Shown: positions 13,088 to 27,447, counted from the stretch's first letter. The stretch: DNA of 64,000 nt from Erythroxylum novogranatense (GCA_029891385.1 CM057228.1:57605783-57669782); one strand, 5' to 3'. Made by a program: numbers and translations. The notes: generated by a model from the sequence alone, not told the origin.

Positions 13088-13642
13088 TTTCTCCCCCTCT
13101 TAAAAGAATTTCTTCCTCGAAATTCTTACCTGACTAATCAAACAAATGAAGGTAAAGTTGTCTTATGTTTTCCTCAGTCTTTCATGTGATTTCTTCACTC
13201 GTATAATTTCTTTCAAATGGCTCTAGTTAACATATTTAATCAATCCTTTCATGACTTATTCAGATATCACATTATCTTAACTGTTTCCTCAATATATTTC
13301 ATATTACTAACAAAATTTTTCCACTTTCTGCACTAACACCAATATCAAATCATATCAATATTTCCTAGCATACTTGACATCTTGCACTCAATCTAGGCAC
13401 ATCTTGGGAAGGTGATACTTTCATAAACATTTCATCCCCAATTAACTCTTGTTTTCAACCATCTTTAGCCTTATTCATGCAAATAAAGAGGCGAATGACT
13501 CTTTTTGTCATCTAACTCTTCATATAGTGTTCTAATGAAATCAACACGATAATGATTGTGATGCTTAAAGTCAAATAGAACTATACATTGTTCTTATGCT
13601 CCTATGGACTCCAAACTACAAGCCTTAAACATATCTTTGACA
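13088..13642 (-). mobile_element. Outer Tekay interior, left part
   Basis: Holds the 3' polypurine tract (13088-13101, minus), the GAGGA-GAAATTC terminal motif (~13112-13125), and the decayed chromodomain tail described separately. The rest, to the nested element target site at 13643, has no recognisable coding sequence. Confidence 0.6.
13128..13255 (-). pseudogene. Decayed C-terminal tail of chromovirus integrase/chromodomain
   Basis: On the minus strand a frame reads EPFERNYTSEEIT, a stop in the position of a conserved Trp, then KTEENIRQLYLHLFD and a stop at about 13133. This fits the end of Tekay/Del polyproteins (the 'EEATWE-REEDMR-YPHLF' block recalled from the family), immediately upstream of the GAGGACGAAATTC-type sequence and the PPT. 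It shows that this non-autonomous element descended from a coding chromovirus. Similar words (SHERID) occur at the matching place in the nested element near 18375. Confidence 0.5.
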
Positions 13643-13647
13643 GTTAA

Positions 13648-16600
13648 TGTTGGAACCCATTACCGGAATCCAACTACTTAATCCGAAACCTTCATACTTA
13701 TACATGAATCGGGTTCTAACCGGAAAACGAAACGAAAGAACAAAAACGAAAGCAAATCAGACAAATGGTTCAAACAAACTTGCGGGCAATTTTTCGACAA
13801 AATTTAATTAATCCGAAAATTTTACATTTTCGTCAGAGCGGGTAGAAAATTTGTTGAGAAAACCAATGGTTCAAAAATCGGGAAAATCGGAAGTCAATTG
13901 CAAAAGTTAGAGGAGGAAAATTTGAATTGACCAAATGAATAGTAAAAAGTCAACTTCTGACTCTCATAACTTTTTACTCCTAACTCCGCACAAGACATAT
14001 CATACCTCGTTGGAAAGGGAAAAAGATGATTTACAACTCTTATGAAGGAAGGAAAAGCCAAATCAATCATTAGGAGAGGTAAAAAACCCACTTGAAGTTT
14101 CAGCTAAAATGAAAAACCAATGGAACAGTAATTTTGCAGCATGAACAGTAACAGCAATCTTCAAATGCTCATAACTTCTTGCTCCCACATTCAAACATCG
14201 CAAATCATACATCAAATTATAAGAGAAAAAGATAAGATACATTTTCTATGAAGAAAGTAAAACTTGAAACTGTCTCTAAGAAGGTGAAAAACGGCTCTAA
14301 AAATTTTGCAAAAATGCAGAATGAACAGTATCCGCGAATAGAAATCTAAAAACTTTCAAACCCTATAACTTCTTCATTTTAAGTCCTGAAATGACTCATT
14401 TTATACCATTTTAAAGATCTTAACATTCTCTACGAACTTCCAGAAGACTTCCCATTCAAATTCACATCCTAACATGGTCTAAAACTCTAAAGCAAGTGGC
14501 TGCCCATTTTTAAAAAAATGGACAACACCTCCCCTAAAAATGCATCTAGCCAAAATCTTCAAATTCATATATCCAAACTACAAACCTGCATAAAACCACT
14601 TCAATCTTCCATAATTTCAATCATTCAACTACCAAAATAACTCAATTATCTCAAATGGGCAGCAACATCATAATCTTAAGATTTCTAAACATTTCTCAAA
14701 CTAATCATCAACTCACTTCCAACTCATAATTGAAATACAATCTCATCTTTGCTTTTTATCAATTCCAAACATACAATCATACATGCTTAAATACACTTTA
14801 TCTTTGACACCTCAAATATTAAAGGAGACATATACAATACACTTTCACTTCAAACTCTTACATTTTCATAGAAATGAGCAAGTACAATGCTTCAAAGGCA
14901 TTTTAGCCCAAATACATCAAAGTCTAGAAGAACAAAACACAAAGTACTTCTTTAGTTTCAAAATGCTATCTAAAATCAAATGTTCTAACATATGACTCCA
15001 AAACCATCAAAATGCATCGGAGTTGCCTTAATCCCGATCGATGACCCGATTCTTGCTCAAAACACGTGGAGGGAAAATGGGGGTGAGCTCGACGGCTCCG
15101 TGGGTAATAAGTTTATAATAGAACATAAGCAAAAACACTTTTAAACTTATTTTCCATGTATAAACATTTCACAGTAGAAATTCATCAAAGTCTCTTTCTC
15201 AAATTTTCAACTTCCCAAAATAATCATAAACAATTTCATAATTCCCCAGTCGAAAACCTCAAATACTTAATTCTTCAAAATCTCAAATTCTTCGCAATTG
15301 GAACAATTCAACATATGAATGCAGCACCTTTTCCGAATGTGACACATAATACATATATCAATGCATGCACTATTCATAATCATGCAAAGATGCTATGCAC
15401 AATCAATTAGCTCGAGAGTTCCGTAGAACAGGACGGATAACCCGAAGGTTATACCGTAAACAGGACGGATAACCAGAAGGTTATACCGTAAACAGGACGA
15501 GTCCGATTTCTCAGGATCTCGTAGGCCCACAAGCGGGCAGCCGGGAGAAGGCTATATGTCGACGTGCACGTGACTAACAGGACGTTACTCTCTCGCCCAA
15601 ACAAAACACACAATCATGTAATTTATGCTTACAAATCGGATTGCCCGAAGGCACATTTCGAAACTTAACTTTCGCATATTATATCATATCGTAAAATGAC
15701 ATTTACAATTTCACATAACATTTACTTGCCATACAATTTCACATAACATGCACATTGCATAATCTAATCACACATAATCTAATCACACAAAGAATGCAAC
15801 ACTTTCGAATTCATCACATATGCTTCAATTTTCTCAAATTGGTCGAAACATTTCAGATAATGATAACTTCAAATCATTTCAAAAACATTTGATTTAGTCA
15901 TTCGAAAATCATAATTTTCAACCAAATACTTTGTTTCTTGATTTTCCAAAATCACACAAATTGACCTCTAATTCAAAGTATAAACGCATTACCAACCTTG
16001 ACTTCTTTAGCTCTAGGATTGGTCAACATGTCTTCCTTCAATCTCCAAGTGCCTTATTGGACCTTAATCAAAGCACAAAAAGTCTAATTACCAAAGGGTC
16101 ACTATGCTGGAAAATTGGCAAGAATGCAAAAACTTGACTTTAACCCGACCTACTCTCACTTATACCTTTCTTATACCTCCAATTACCTTATTTGTCCTTA
16201 ATCAAAGTATAAAAGCCTTAAGTAACACTAAACATCAAAGCTGGAAAATTCGTAAGAATGGAAAACATGAATTAAAACCTACCTAACTTTGCCTGTGCCA
16301 TTCCTAAACTATAACCATCATAACCTCACTCAATTAAATGCAGTATTTTCAAACATCTCATGCCTTAAAGAGACTCACAAATGCTGATTTCTTAAACCTC
16401 TATAAACCCTCTTCTTTCCCTTTTCCTTCAATGCCTCACTTCACCTTCATAAGCACAATAATCTCAATTTAACAAAAGGTAAAAATGCTGAAATTTTAAA
16501 GAAGGGTACAAAACTTGACTTTTAACCACCTAGTCTCACCTAATTTTTTTTCCTTTCGTTCATACAATCATTCTTCAACCATCATTTGCGAACAAGAAAA

Positions 16601-18207
16601 GATAAAACCTAACAATACAATCAAGAAGTTTCGAAATCCCTAACCCACGAAAATCAGGTTTTTACTTCCATAAAATCAGATTTTTCTTATTCCCTCTCAA
16701 AGAATTCTTCCAATCACCATTGTTAAGCATGAAATACAAAACCTTAACAATCAAGCCCTAATTAGCAAAAGAAACAATGCTGGAAAATTCTAAGGCATGG
16801 GAAAATACATAATCTTACTTATATTTTATCTAAACCATTAACATCAACACTTATCTTAAATAGCCAACAAAATTTGAAAATCTTCTACCTAATAAGAAAC
16901 TAACGAGAATCAGATTTTTTCTTCAACTTCATAACTCTTCTTCTTTCCTTTCTTTCTTCATAAATCATTCTTCAAACCACCATTTAAGCAAGAAAGACAA
17001 CAAATCCTAACTATAAATCCACAAAAATTTGAAATTTTCTTACCTTTGAAGATGACCCACGACTTCTCTTCTTGTTTCTAATGGAGGATAGCTTCTCCCT
17101 TTACACTTTCTTCTTGTATACCTAAACTTTTCTTTCTCTTCTCCTTCTTCTCCACTAGCCGAAACCCATCTCTTCTATTTTCTCCTTTGGAACTTTTCGA
17201 CACTCTTCTCTCTTGTGTGTTTCGGATGATGCTAGAAATGACCTAAAACCAAAAGCCTTTCTCACTTAACCTAAGCTAAAATACGACACCTCACTAACCT
17301 AACCCTCTCCTTGACTTTTCTTCTTTTCTTTTTCTTTAACTTTCCCTCCTTCATTCACGGCAACTTCTCACCCTACTCTTATTTCCTTCCTTTAGCCTAT
17401 TTCATTCCCTTACTTATCCACCTAATTGGGCTCTAGCCCAAAGGCTTTCTTCCTCTTTAATTTCGAAAATTTTCTCTCTTACAAGCCTTAGGAAACTTTC
17501 CTTTCTTTAGAACAATTCCAAGCTTCCTTACATTATCCTCACCCTTTAACTTAAACTCTAAGCCCAAGTCTTCAAGCCCAAGTAGTTTCCCTCCTTATAA
17601 CCTTTCCCAAATTTTCCTTTCCCTCCTTCCCATTTGAATTTTCGTGGGCTCCCACTTAAAAACCCAAATGCTTCCTTTCTTTTTCATTTAATCCACCTTA
17701 AAAACCCTAGCTCAATTGGTTTCTTTCCTTTAAAACCCTAATTCTTAACCTAACTCTTTAACTTAATAACTTAAGCCCAAGACTCCATCTTGCTCATTTA
17801 ATAACTATTTAAATGGACCTTACCCCATTTTCTTCCTTTACTCTTTAAAGCTATATCAAAGGCTAAAAGCCCACTTGATTACCTTAAGCCTTAAAAACAT
17901 TTACATCTTCCTCATTATCAACAATTTATTAAAGCTCTAATTGAACTAAATCCACACAATCTCAATCACCTAAATGCGTAAAACCCTCAATTCATATAAT
18001 TCTTTTTACTACTAACCATGCATCACAAAATAAAAATTTCTCAACAAATCGAATTTCACTAAATCCCTTCATTTAATAATCATAACCTACACCATAAAAT
18101 CCTCAATTTATTCCTACCAAATAAAAATTCTTAAACTAAAATCGCAAAATAAATTAAACATACCTCAACATAATTTAAACATGCTTCATGCGAATCGGGG
18201 CCCAACA
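13648..18207 (-). mobile_element. 3' LTR of nested Tekay-like element, 4.56 kb
   Basis: Minus-strand start TGTTGGGCCCCG at 18207 directly after the PPT; the other edge is at 13648 (CCAACA on the minus strand). It contains iterated modules (13965-14080, 14160-14260, 14350-14450), a ~33-base direct repeat AACAGGACGGATAAC...ACCGTA (15426-15486), the GC-rich box GCGGGCAGCCGGGAGAAGGC (15533-15552), and the GAGCTCGACGGCTC inverted repeat (~15086). Short frames at 14783-14995, 15156-15410, 15931-16137 and 16104-16286 recur in the right LTR and carry no domain. Confidence 0.9.
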
Positions 18208-21200
18208 TTTCTCCCCCTCATAAAGAATTTCGTCCTCGAAATTCATATCTTACGGATCTAATGGGGAAGGGTTTACTTCCTCTTATACTCTTCTATTTTT
18301 CCCTTTTACTTTATCACTCAATTCAATTTTTTTTCAATGAACTCAGTTAACGGATTCAATCAATCCTTTCATGACTTGCTCAGATGGCATATCATCCTGA
18401 CCCTGCTTGATTGATCTTGAGCATAACTTAGCATGATTGTATTCATTAACAAGTACTCATATCCATGTGTTCATAAGCTTGTACTCATAATGAGTATAAA
18501 CATGTAGCTCTTCGAGTATCACAGAGGTAACTTGTCCTATATGTGAGGATTTACATTGGGGTCGTGCTAAATGACTATGTGTTAACACACTTAACTCTTA
18601 TACCTCTTCTTGCTAATTTTCATGCTCTTGACATTGATCCTTTAAACACATGCATCTTTCATAATTCACAGAAGTTTTATCACTCAATCATATTCACCTA
18701 CTAATAACATTCTCAATTCTGGCCTTCTATAACTTGTAGGCCTTACTCATCATCATAATATGAAAGCGATGACTTCTTCTATCAGCTAGAACTACCCTTA
18801 GATCTCATGGTCCTATGAACTTCAACGATAAGCCTTAAGCATATTCTTGATGGTTAAAACCATCAATTTAAACATTCGCCTGCTTACACGACATTCTTAA
18901 TCACTGAAAGATCTTTCGATGTATTCCTGTTAGGTTGCGTAACGTATATCACCAACTGTACTTGTTAACATTTCCCTTTCTTAATCACCTTTCTTGATTT
19001 CATATATTTCTTATTTCATTCACCATGTATCATTTTTCCTATTGGAACTCGAAATTCAAATCTGATTTTAATCTCGCAATATACTCTTTAATTTGGGATA
19101 TGCTAAGTCCCACATGCTATGCTTTTTTTTGCTCTAGTTCTAGTAATCCCAACATCGGATTTATGCTTAATGCATCTAATCTAACACTTAGCTTCACTTG
19201 GAATTTCTTACTTGTACAATCATCATTCCTTGATATTTATGTAAATCTCCTGATTCTCATATGAAATTTTCTCACTTCAATAATTGTCCCAAACGTTTAC
19301 GATTTGTACTTACGATTTGGGCTTGCATGCTCATTTCTAAGATGTTCCTGTACATATATTGGCCTCCAACTTTCAAAACAGTTATTCGTGTAGCAATTCT
19401 AAAGCATGTATCAAATTATCAACTCATGCGGTTGCAATTGCCTCCATGCATACAAACTCACTTTATCATGCTGTATTGGATTTTATCCTAATCCTTTATA
19501 CATCATCAATGCACACTATAAAAATCTCCAAATCCATATGGCATAGTTTACATCAATAGAATCCTTCGAAATTTGTCTTACTTACATTCCTACTAAGCTT
19601 TAAACATTTTTCTTCATGTATTCTTCCATACATCATCAAATCTTGGATCATGTGGGTCTTCAATACCATAGTGCTATTGAACATGTGTTATCATAAACAA
19701 ATTGTAGCAATTTCCATGTGTCTCCTCATTAGCCCTCATGATTCCTTAAATAACTGATTCCTTCATACCATACATTGTCTCACTTTCTTTCTTTTTTTTC
19801 CATAAGATTTCTTTCCTCAAATAATTTTTCTCTATTTCTTGCATTCCCTCATAACTCACTTGGACTTATTCTCATGTTGACTTATTCATACTAATTTCTC
19901 CTCATATTGTAGTTTATTTGCAAATTCACATGATTACTCCTCGTATTAGAAATCAATGTCTTCTCAATTTCAAAACTTCATTCATGCGATCTTTACGTCA
20001 TCATAATACATACTTTTTAATGACCTCTTTACTTAAATCTCCGTTCAGGAGTGCACTCACTTCCTGATCATTAACTATTCCTTTCCGATCAGTTCTTCCA
20101 ATGATCATCTTTAATATAAAAATATCTGATCTACTTATTCTAACTTAATCAAATTCTTCTTGAAAAACGGCTTTCTTGTACTATCATCTATACTCTTTAT
20201 GCAATCCTGATCAAATCACCTATCATCATCATCACAGTATTGGCTATTCTTAATATCTCAAGAGGACCTATTTCTATCATCCTCACAAAGTTAAAAATGC
20301 TCAAATCATTCAAAACTCAATGGAGAAATGACCTTACTTATTGCCGTATATACTTAGGTGACATCATCAAATTTATCCCTTCTTGTCCACTTATTAAAAC
20401 ATACTTGCTACTTAGACTCCATTAATCCTAGATATTATTCTTTTCTTTATTATTGAAGTTCTTATCTCAACTTTAAACTATGGAAAACTATAGCTAACAA
20501 ATTATCCCTTATATCACAAATTTCGCCATCTATCATGCCCACACATGAATTACCTTAATGCTTAATACACTCACTTTCATATGGTGATACCGCAAATATC
20601 CATCCCATAAATACTCTCAATAACCAACCCATTTAACCTTCTTGAACTTATACTAATATCATTACTCTTCATATTAGCTTCCCTTTAACTTCGCATATAT
20701 ATATTTATAAGCCATTAATTCAATTGTGTACATGAAAATTCATTGCGTGAATCATATATCACATATCAATTAGGTAACAATTTCTTAATGCATTTAAGGC
20801 ACACTTTATGCAAAAATCATGATGCAATGAAAAACATTAACTTTTTCTTGTATCGAAAACAAAATGGCTTACTGCATTTATTATAAACATATACCCACAT
20901 AGGTTCCAATTTCATCTTCGTAAAACCCAAAAATTTACTATTGTCATGAAGTTCCACTTGTCCCCCTACTTTTCCTCAATCAATTTGAAATCGTCGATGC
21001 CTAATCCTATCAAACTCTGTGCTCAGTTCATTCCAAACATCGAAAGGAATGTCGATACGTACTCTGATCGAGATCGAAATCATCCGACCGTTAAGGACAT
21101 CAACTTAACAATCCGAGACTCCAATTCTCAACCAAAGACTTTCGACACCTTCAATATAATGGCATTGAATCTCTAATTACCATATTTACCCATGCACTGA

Positions 21201-21576
21201 TTCTCCTTTCTACTAATTCTATCAACTGAAACTTTTAACAATTTCTTATGTGTGTAACTTATACACATGTGCCCATGAAAGCTCCTAATATTGGCGCTCT
21301 GACACCTATCCGAAGATTGCCCATGTAAAATCATCATTCTCGTCATCTAAATCAAACAATCACTTAGCACATTCTCCCAAATTCAATCTTAACAAACATA
21401 TAGCCCAAGTAAAATCCTACTACTGGGCTTCTCTATTCATCCATAAAGTTTTTTTTTCATATCCTGAAAGAGTATCATCCTTTTCTTCACTCGTTTAATC
21501 ACCTCAAAAACTTATGTGTGTAACTCAACTACATGCGCCCAAGTAAGATCCTATTACTGGGCTCTGATACCATAAA
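18208..21576 (-). mobile_element. Interior of nested Tekay-like element
   Basis: 3,369 bases. In minus orientation: PBS at 21559-21572, then AT-rich sequence without recognisable retroelement motifs, then GAGGACGAAATTC (~18226-18240) and the PPT TATGAGGGGGAGAAA (18208-18222) before the 3' LTR. A short frame near 18375 resembles the pol tail seen at 13128-13255. The open frames at 19025-19559, 20240-20425 and 20946-21176 show no domain I know and lie mostly on the non-transcribed strand, so I do not call them genes. Confidence 0.7.
21559..21572 (-). other. Primer-binding site, initiator tRNA-Met type (nested element)
   Basis: Minus strand reads TGGTATCAGAGCCC, identical to the site of element 1, a few bases beyond the inner edge of the right LTR (21577). 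It confirms the right LTR as the 5' LTR. Confidence 0.9.
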
Positions 21577-24500
21577 TATTGGAACTCATTACCGGAATCC
21601 AACTACTTAGTCTGAAACCTTCATACTTATACATGAATCGGGTTCCAACCAGAAAACGAAACGAAACGAAAGAACAAAAACGAAAGCAAATCTGACAAAT
21701 GGTTCAAACAAACTTGCGAGTAATTTTCTGACAAAATTCAACTAATCCGAAAATTTTACATTTTCGTGAGAGCGGGTAGAAAATTTGTTGAGAAAACCAA
21801 TGGTTCGAAAACTGGGAAAATCGGAAGTCAATTGCAAAAGTTAGAGGAGGAAAATTTGAATTGACCAAATGAATAGTAAAAAGTCAACTTCCGACTCTCA
21901 TAACTTTTTACTCCTAACTCCGCACAAGACATATCATACCTCGTTGGAAAGGGAAAAAGATGATTTACAACTCTTATGAAGGAAGGAAAAGCCAAATCAA
22001 TCATTAGGAGAGGTAAAAAATACACTTAAAGTTTCAGCTAAAATGAAAAACCAATGGAACAGTAATTTTGCAGCATGAACAGTAATAGCAATCTTGAAAT
22101 GCTCATAACTTCTTGCTCCCATATTCAAACATCGCAAATCATACATCAAATTGTAAGAGGAAAAGATAAGCTACATTTTCTATGAAGAAAGCAAAACTTG
22201 AAACTGTCTCTAAGAAGGTGAAAAACGCCTCTAAAATTTTTGCAAAAATGCAGAATGAACAATATCCGCAAATAGAAATCTGAAAACTTTCAAACCCTAT
22301 AACTTCTTCATTTTAAGTCCTGAAATGACCCATTTTATACCATTTTAAAGATCTTAACATTCTCTACGAACTTCTAGAAGACTTCCCATTCAAATTCACA
22401 TCCTAACATGGTCTAAAACTCCAAAGCAAGTGGTTGCCCATTTTTAAAAAAATTGACAGCACCTCCCCTAAAAATGCATCTAGCCAAAATCTTCAAATTC
22501 ATATATCCAAACTACAAACCTGCATAAAACCACTTCAATCTTCCATAATTTCAATCATTCAACTACCAAAACAACTCAATTATCTCAAATGGGCAACAAC
22601 ATAAAAATCTTTAGATTTCTAAACATTTCTCAAACTAATCATCAACTCACTTCCAACTCATAATTGAAATACAATCTCATCTTTGCTTTTTATCAATTCC
22701 AAACATACAATCATACATGCTTAAATACACTTTATCTTTGACACCTCAAATATTAAAGGAGACATATACAATACACTTTCACTTCAAACTCTTACATTTT
22801 CACAGAAATGAGCAAGTACAATGCTTCAAAGGCATTTTAGCCCAAATACATCAAAGTCTAGAAGAACAAAACACAAAGTACTTCTTTAGTTTCAAAATGC
22901 TATCTAAAATCAAATGTTCTAACATATGACTCCAAAACCATCAAAATGCATCGGAGTTGCCTTAATCCCGATGCGATGACCCAGATTCTTGCTCAAAACC
23001 TGTGGAGGGGAAAAATGGGGGGTGAGCTCGACGACTCTGTGGGTAATAAGTTTATAATAGAACAGAAGCAAAAACACTTTTAAACTTATTTTCCATGTAT
23101 AAACATTTCGCAGTAGAAATTCATCAAAGTCTCTTTTTCAAATTTTCAACTTCCCAAAATAATCATAAACAATTTCATAATTCCCCAGGCGAAAACCTCA
23201 AATACTTAGTTCTTCAAAATCTCAAATTCTTCGCAATTGGAACAATTCAACATGTGCATGCAGCACCTTTTTCGAATGTGACACATAATACATATATCAA
23301 TGCATGCACTATTCATAATCATGCAAAGATGCTATGCACAATCAATTGGCTCGAGAGTTCCGTAGAACAGGACGGATAACCCGAAGATTATACCGTAAAC
23401 AGGACGGATAACCAGAAGGTTATACCGTAAACAGGACGAGTCCGATTTCTCAGGATCTCGTAGGCCCACAAGCGGGCAGCCGGGAGAAGGCTATACGTCG
23501 ACGTGCACATGACTAACAGGACGTTACTCTCTCGCCCAAACAAAACACATAATCATGTAATTTATGCTTGCAAATCGGATTGCCCGAAGGCACATTTCGA
23601 AACTTAACTTTCGCATATTATGTCATATCGTAAAATGACATTTACAATTTCACATAACATTTACTTGCCATACAATTTCACATAACATGCACATTGCATA
23701 ATCTAATCACACATAATCTAATCACACAAAGAATGCAACACTTTCGAATTCATCACATATGCTTCAATTTTCTCAAATTGGTCAAAACATTTCAGATAAT
23801 GATAACTTCAAATCATTTCAAAAACATTTGATTTAGTCATTCGAAAATCATAATTTTCAACCAAATACTTTGTTTCTTGATTTTCCAAAATCACACAAAT
23901 TGGCCTCTAATTCAAAGTATAAACGCATTACCCACCTTGAGTTCTTTAGCTCTAGGATTGGTCAACATGTCTTCCTTCAATCTCTAAGTGCCTTATTGGA
24001 CCTTAATCAAAGCACAAAAAGTCTAATTACCAAAGGGTCACTATGCTGGAAAATTGGCAAGAATGCAAAAACTTGACTTTAACCCGACCTACTCTCACTT
24101 ATACCTTTCTTATACCTCCAATTACCTTATTTGTCCTTAATCAAAGTATAAAAGCCTTAAGTAACACTAAACATCAAAGCTGGAAAATTCGTAAGAATGG
24201 AAAACATGAATTAAAACCTACCTAACTTTGCCTATGCCATTCCTAAACTATAACCATCATAACCTCGCTCAATTAAATGCAGTATTTTTGAACATCTCAT
24301 GCCTTAAAGAGACTCACAAATGCTGATTTCTTAAACCTCTATAAACCCTCTTCTTTCCCTTTTCCTTCAATGCCTCACTTCACCTTCATAAGCACAATAA
24401 TCTCAATTTAACAAAAAGTAAAAATGCTGAAATTTTAAAGAAGGGTACAAAACTTGACTTTTAACCACCTAGTCTCACCTAATTTTTTTTCCTTTCGTTC

Positions 24501-26156
24501 ATACAATCATTCTTCAACCATCATTTGCGAACAAGAAAAGATAAAACCTAACAATACAATCAAGAAGTTTCGAAATCCCTAACCCACGAAAATCAGGTTT
24601 TTACTTCCATAAAATCAGATTTTTCTTATTCCCTCTCAAAGAATGCTTCCAATCACCATTGTTAAGCATGAAATACAAAACCTTAACAATCAAGCCCTAA
24701 TTAGCAAAAGAAACAATGCTGAAAAATTCTAAGGCATGGGAAAATACATAATCTTACTTATATTTTATCTAAACCATTAACATCAACACTTATCTTAAAT
24801 AGCCAACAAAATTTGAAAATCTTCTACCTAATAAGAAACTAACGAGAATCAGATTTTTGCTTCAACTTCATAACTCTTCTTCTTTCCTTTCTTTCTTCAT
24901 AAATCATTCTTCAAACCACCATTTAAGCAAGAAAGACAACAAATCCTAACTATAAATCCACGAAAATTTGAAATTTTCTTACCTTTGAAGATGACCCACG
25001 ACTTCTCTTCTTGTTTCTAATGGAGGATAGCTTCTCCCTTTACACTTTCTTCTTGTATAAAACACAAAGACCTAAGCTTTTCTTTCTCTTCTCCTTCTTC
25101 TCCACTAGCTGAAACCCATCTCTTCTATTTTCTCCTTTGGAACTTTTCGACACTCTTCTCTCTTGTGTGTTTCGGATGATGCTAGAAATGACCTAAAACC
25201 AAAAGCCTTTCTCACTTAACCTAAGCTAAAATACGACACCTCACTAACCTAACCCTCTCCTTGACTTTTCTTCTTTTCTTTTTCTTTAACTTTCCCTCCT
25301 TCATTCACGGCAACTTCTCACCCTACTCTTATTTCCTTCCTTTAGCCTATTTTATTCCCTTACTTATCCACCTAATTGGGCTCTAGCCCAAAGGCTTTCT
25401 TCCTCTTTAATTTCGAAAATTTTCTCTCTTACAAGCCTTAGGAAACTTTCCTTTCTTTAGAACAATTCCAAGCTTCCTTACATTATCCTCACCCTTTAAC
25501 TTAAACTCTAAGCCCAAGTCTTCAAGCCCAAGTAGTTTCCCTCCTTATAACCTTTCCCAAATTTTCCTTTCCCTCCTTCCCATTTGAATTTTCGTGGGCT
25601 CCCACTTAAAAACCCAAATGCTTCCTTTCTTTTTCATTTAATCCACCTTAAAAACCCTAGCTCAATTGGTTTCTTTCCTTTAAAACCCTAATTCTTAACC
25701 TAACTCTTTAACTTAATAACTTAAGCCCAAGACTCCATCTTGCTCATTTAATAACTATTTAAATGGACCTTACCCCATTTTCTTCCTTTACTCTTTAAAG
25801 CTATATCAAAGGCTAAAAGCCCACTTGATTACCTTAAGCCTTAAAACATTTACATCTTCCTCATTATCAACAATTTATTAAAGCTCTAATTGAACTAAAT
25901 CCACACAATCTCAATCACCTAAATGCGTAAAACCCTCAATTCATATAATTCTTTTTACTACTAACCATACATCACAAAATAAAAATTTCTCAACAAATCG
26001 AATTTCACTAAATCCCTTCATTTAATAATCATAACCTACACCATAAAATCCTCAATTTATTCCTACCAAATAAAAATTCTCAAACTAAAATCGCAAAATA
26101 AATTAAACATACCTCAACATAATTTAAACATGCTTCATGCGAATCGGGGCCCAACA
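21577..26156 (-). mobile_element. 5' LTR of nested Tekay-like element, 4.58 kb
   Basis: Aligns end to end with 13648-18207. The inner terminus is TATTGG instead of TGTTGG (one G/A change). Small insertions account for the 20-base length difference, for example an extra ACGAA near 21665 and ~10 bases near 25060. The direct repeat (23365-23425) and GC-rich box (23469-23490) are conserved. The outer edge CCAACA at 26156 abuts the GTTAA target duplication. Confidence 0.9.
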
Positions 26157-26161
26157 GTTAA

Positions 26162-27447
26162 GACCGTCGACAATTCGAACATTCAGTCACTTGATTCTAA
26201 ATTCTTAGCCGCTAAATGGTGTTCCAGCGTATTCCTACTAGAATGTATATCATGGGTTGTTATTTCTGCTTATCTAAAAATCTCTTTGCTTAAACATCTT
26301 TATCGATACACATACTTCTTATTTCCAACACAAAGTATCATTTTTCCTATTCGAACTCAAAATTTGTATTCCCTTTTGACCTCTTTGTAAGATTCACAAT
26401 TTCTAGATCCTCAATTTGGGCTTAGTAAATCCTTTCATGTGAAACTAATCTTTAATTCCATAGTAAATTATACTTGATTTTCCTAAAATTCAACTCCACT
26501 TTCTATGCTTCTTTTTGCACTAGATCTGACAACCTCAATATTTGAATTCATTCTTTATTGCTATTGGGATTTCTGCTTAATGTATCAGATACCACACTAA
26601 CTTTACTAGAAAATACTCATTTGTATCGTCATAATCTTTCAGTACTTCTATCCATTGTCTCAATGTAGTGTTCAATTCTCTCAACTCAATAATTACCTCA
26701 ACTTTAATGATCTATATATTTTTATATATCCACGATGTTCTTAAACATATACTGTCCCCACACTTTCAGAACAATCACTACTATAGTTGTTCTAAATCAT
26801 GTATCGAATAATCAACCCATAGGACTTTCGTTGTCTCTATACATATGAAATCGCTTTATTATGCTGCATTGGATTTTATCCAAATCTCTTATACAACATC
26901 ATTATATACTATAAAATCTTCAAATCCAGACGATATAATTAACATCAGTGTTATAATTTCTCAAAATTGTTTTTACATCCACGATATGTAAGATTAATCT
27001 CAATGTTCAAAAATATTCTCTTCACTTTTCAAATGCACTCCAAATATCCTCTATGATCATAATCACGAATTGATCCATTTTGTTTGGATCAATTTAATCT
27101 TTAATACCATCGTACTGTCGGGGCATTTGTTAACTTGAACAAATGTTTCCAAAGCTCTATATGCCCATAATTGGTTCTCATAATTCCTTAAATAATTGAT
27201 TCCTTATTTCTCACTTTATTTTCAATTTCCCAAATGACTTCCTTCCTTGAATGCTTTTCTCAATTCATTAATTTTCCTTTGATTTCACACTGAATTTTTA
27301 TACTGTCTACTCATTCATACTAATTTCTCCAATCATTTCAATTTATTCATTTTATCTGATGTAAAGCATCCAACTATATGAGTGGATTTCTGAATTTGAG
27401 GTGACATTAAGTATAAGAGACACAAATAAGATCTGATGAATGTGTTA
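26162..27447 (-). mobile_element. Outer Tekay interior, right part
   Basis: AT-rich sequence between the nested element and the right LTR of the outer element. I see no primer-binding site next to the LTR (expected near 27440) and no retroelement coding motif. The frame at 26130-26390 starts inside the nested LTR and crosses the junction, so it is an artefact. Confidence 0.5.

Larger units (their letters stand above)
13648..26156 (-). mobile_element. Nested non-autonomous Tekay-like element, 12.5 kb, with complete ends and TSD
   Basis: Two long LTRs (13648-18207 and 21577-26156) flank a 3.4-kb interior with a tRNA-Met PBS and a PPT. The target duplication GTTAA is perfect (13643-13647 and 26157-26161). 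The LTRs are nearly identical over most lines compared, with the most differences near the outer-most 100 bases, so this is the youngest complete insertion in this nest. No reading frame with retroelement domains is visible in either LTR or interior, so it is a large retrotransposon derivative needing proteins in trans. Confidence 0.9.

Noticed and set aside
15426..15486. CRISPR-like direct repeats
   Set aside because: Two-unit tandem duplication in a plant LTR, no array or spacers.
14783..16286. Open frames that occur twice almost unchanged (also at 22717-24225)
   Set aside because: They are in paired LTRs of the nested element, have no domain or homology I know, and their similarity reflects LTR duplication.
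26130..26390. 86-residue frame
   Set aside because: Crosses the boundary between the nested LTR and the outer element, so it is a junction artefact.
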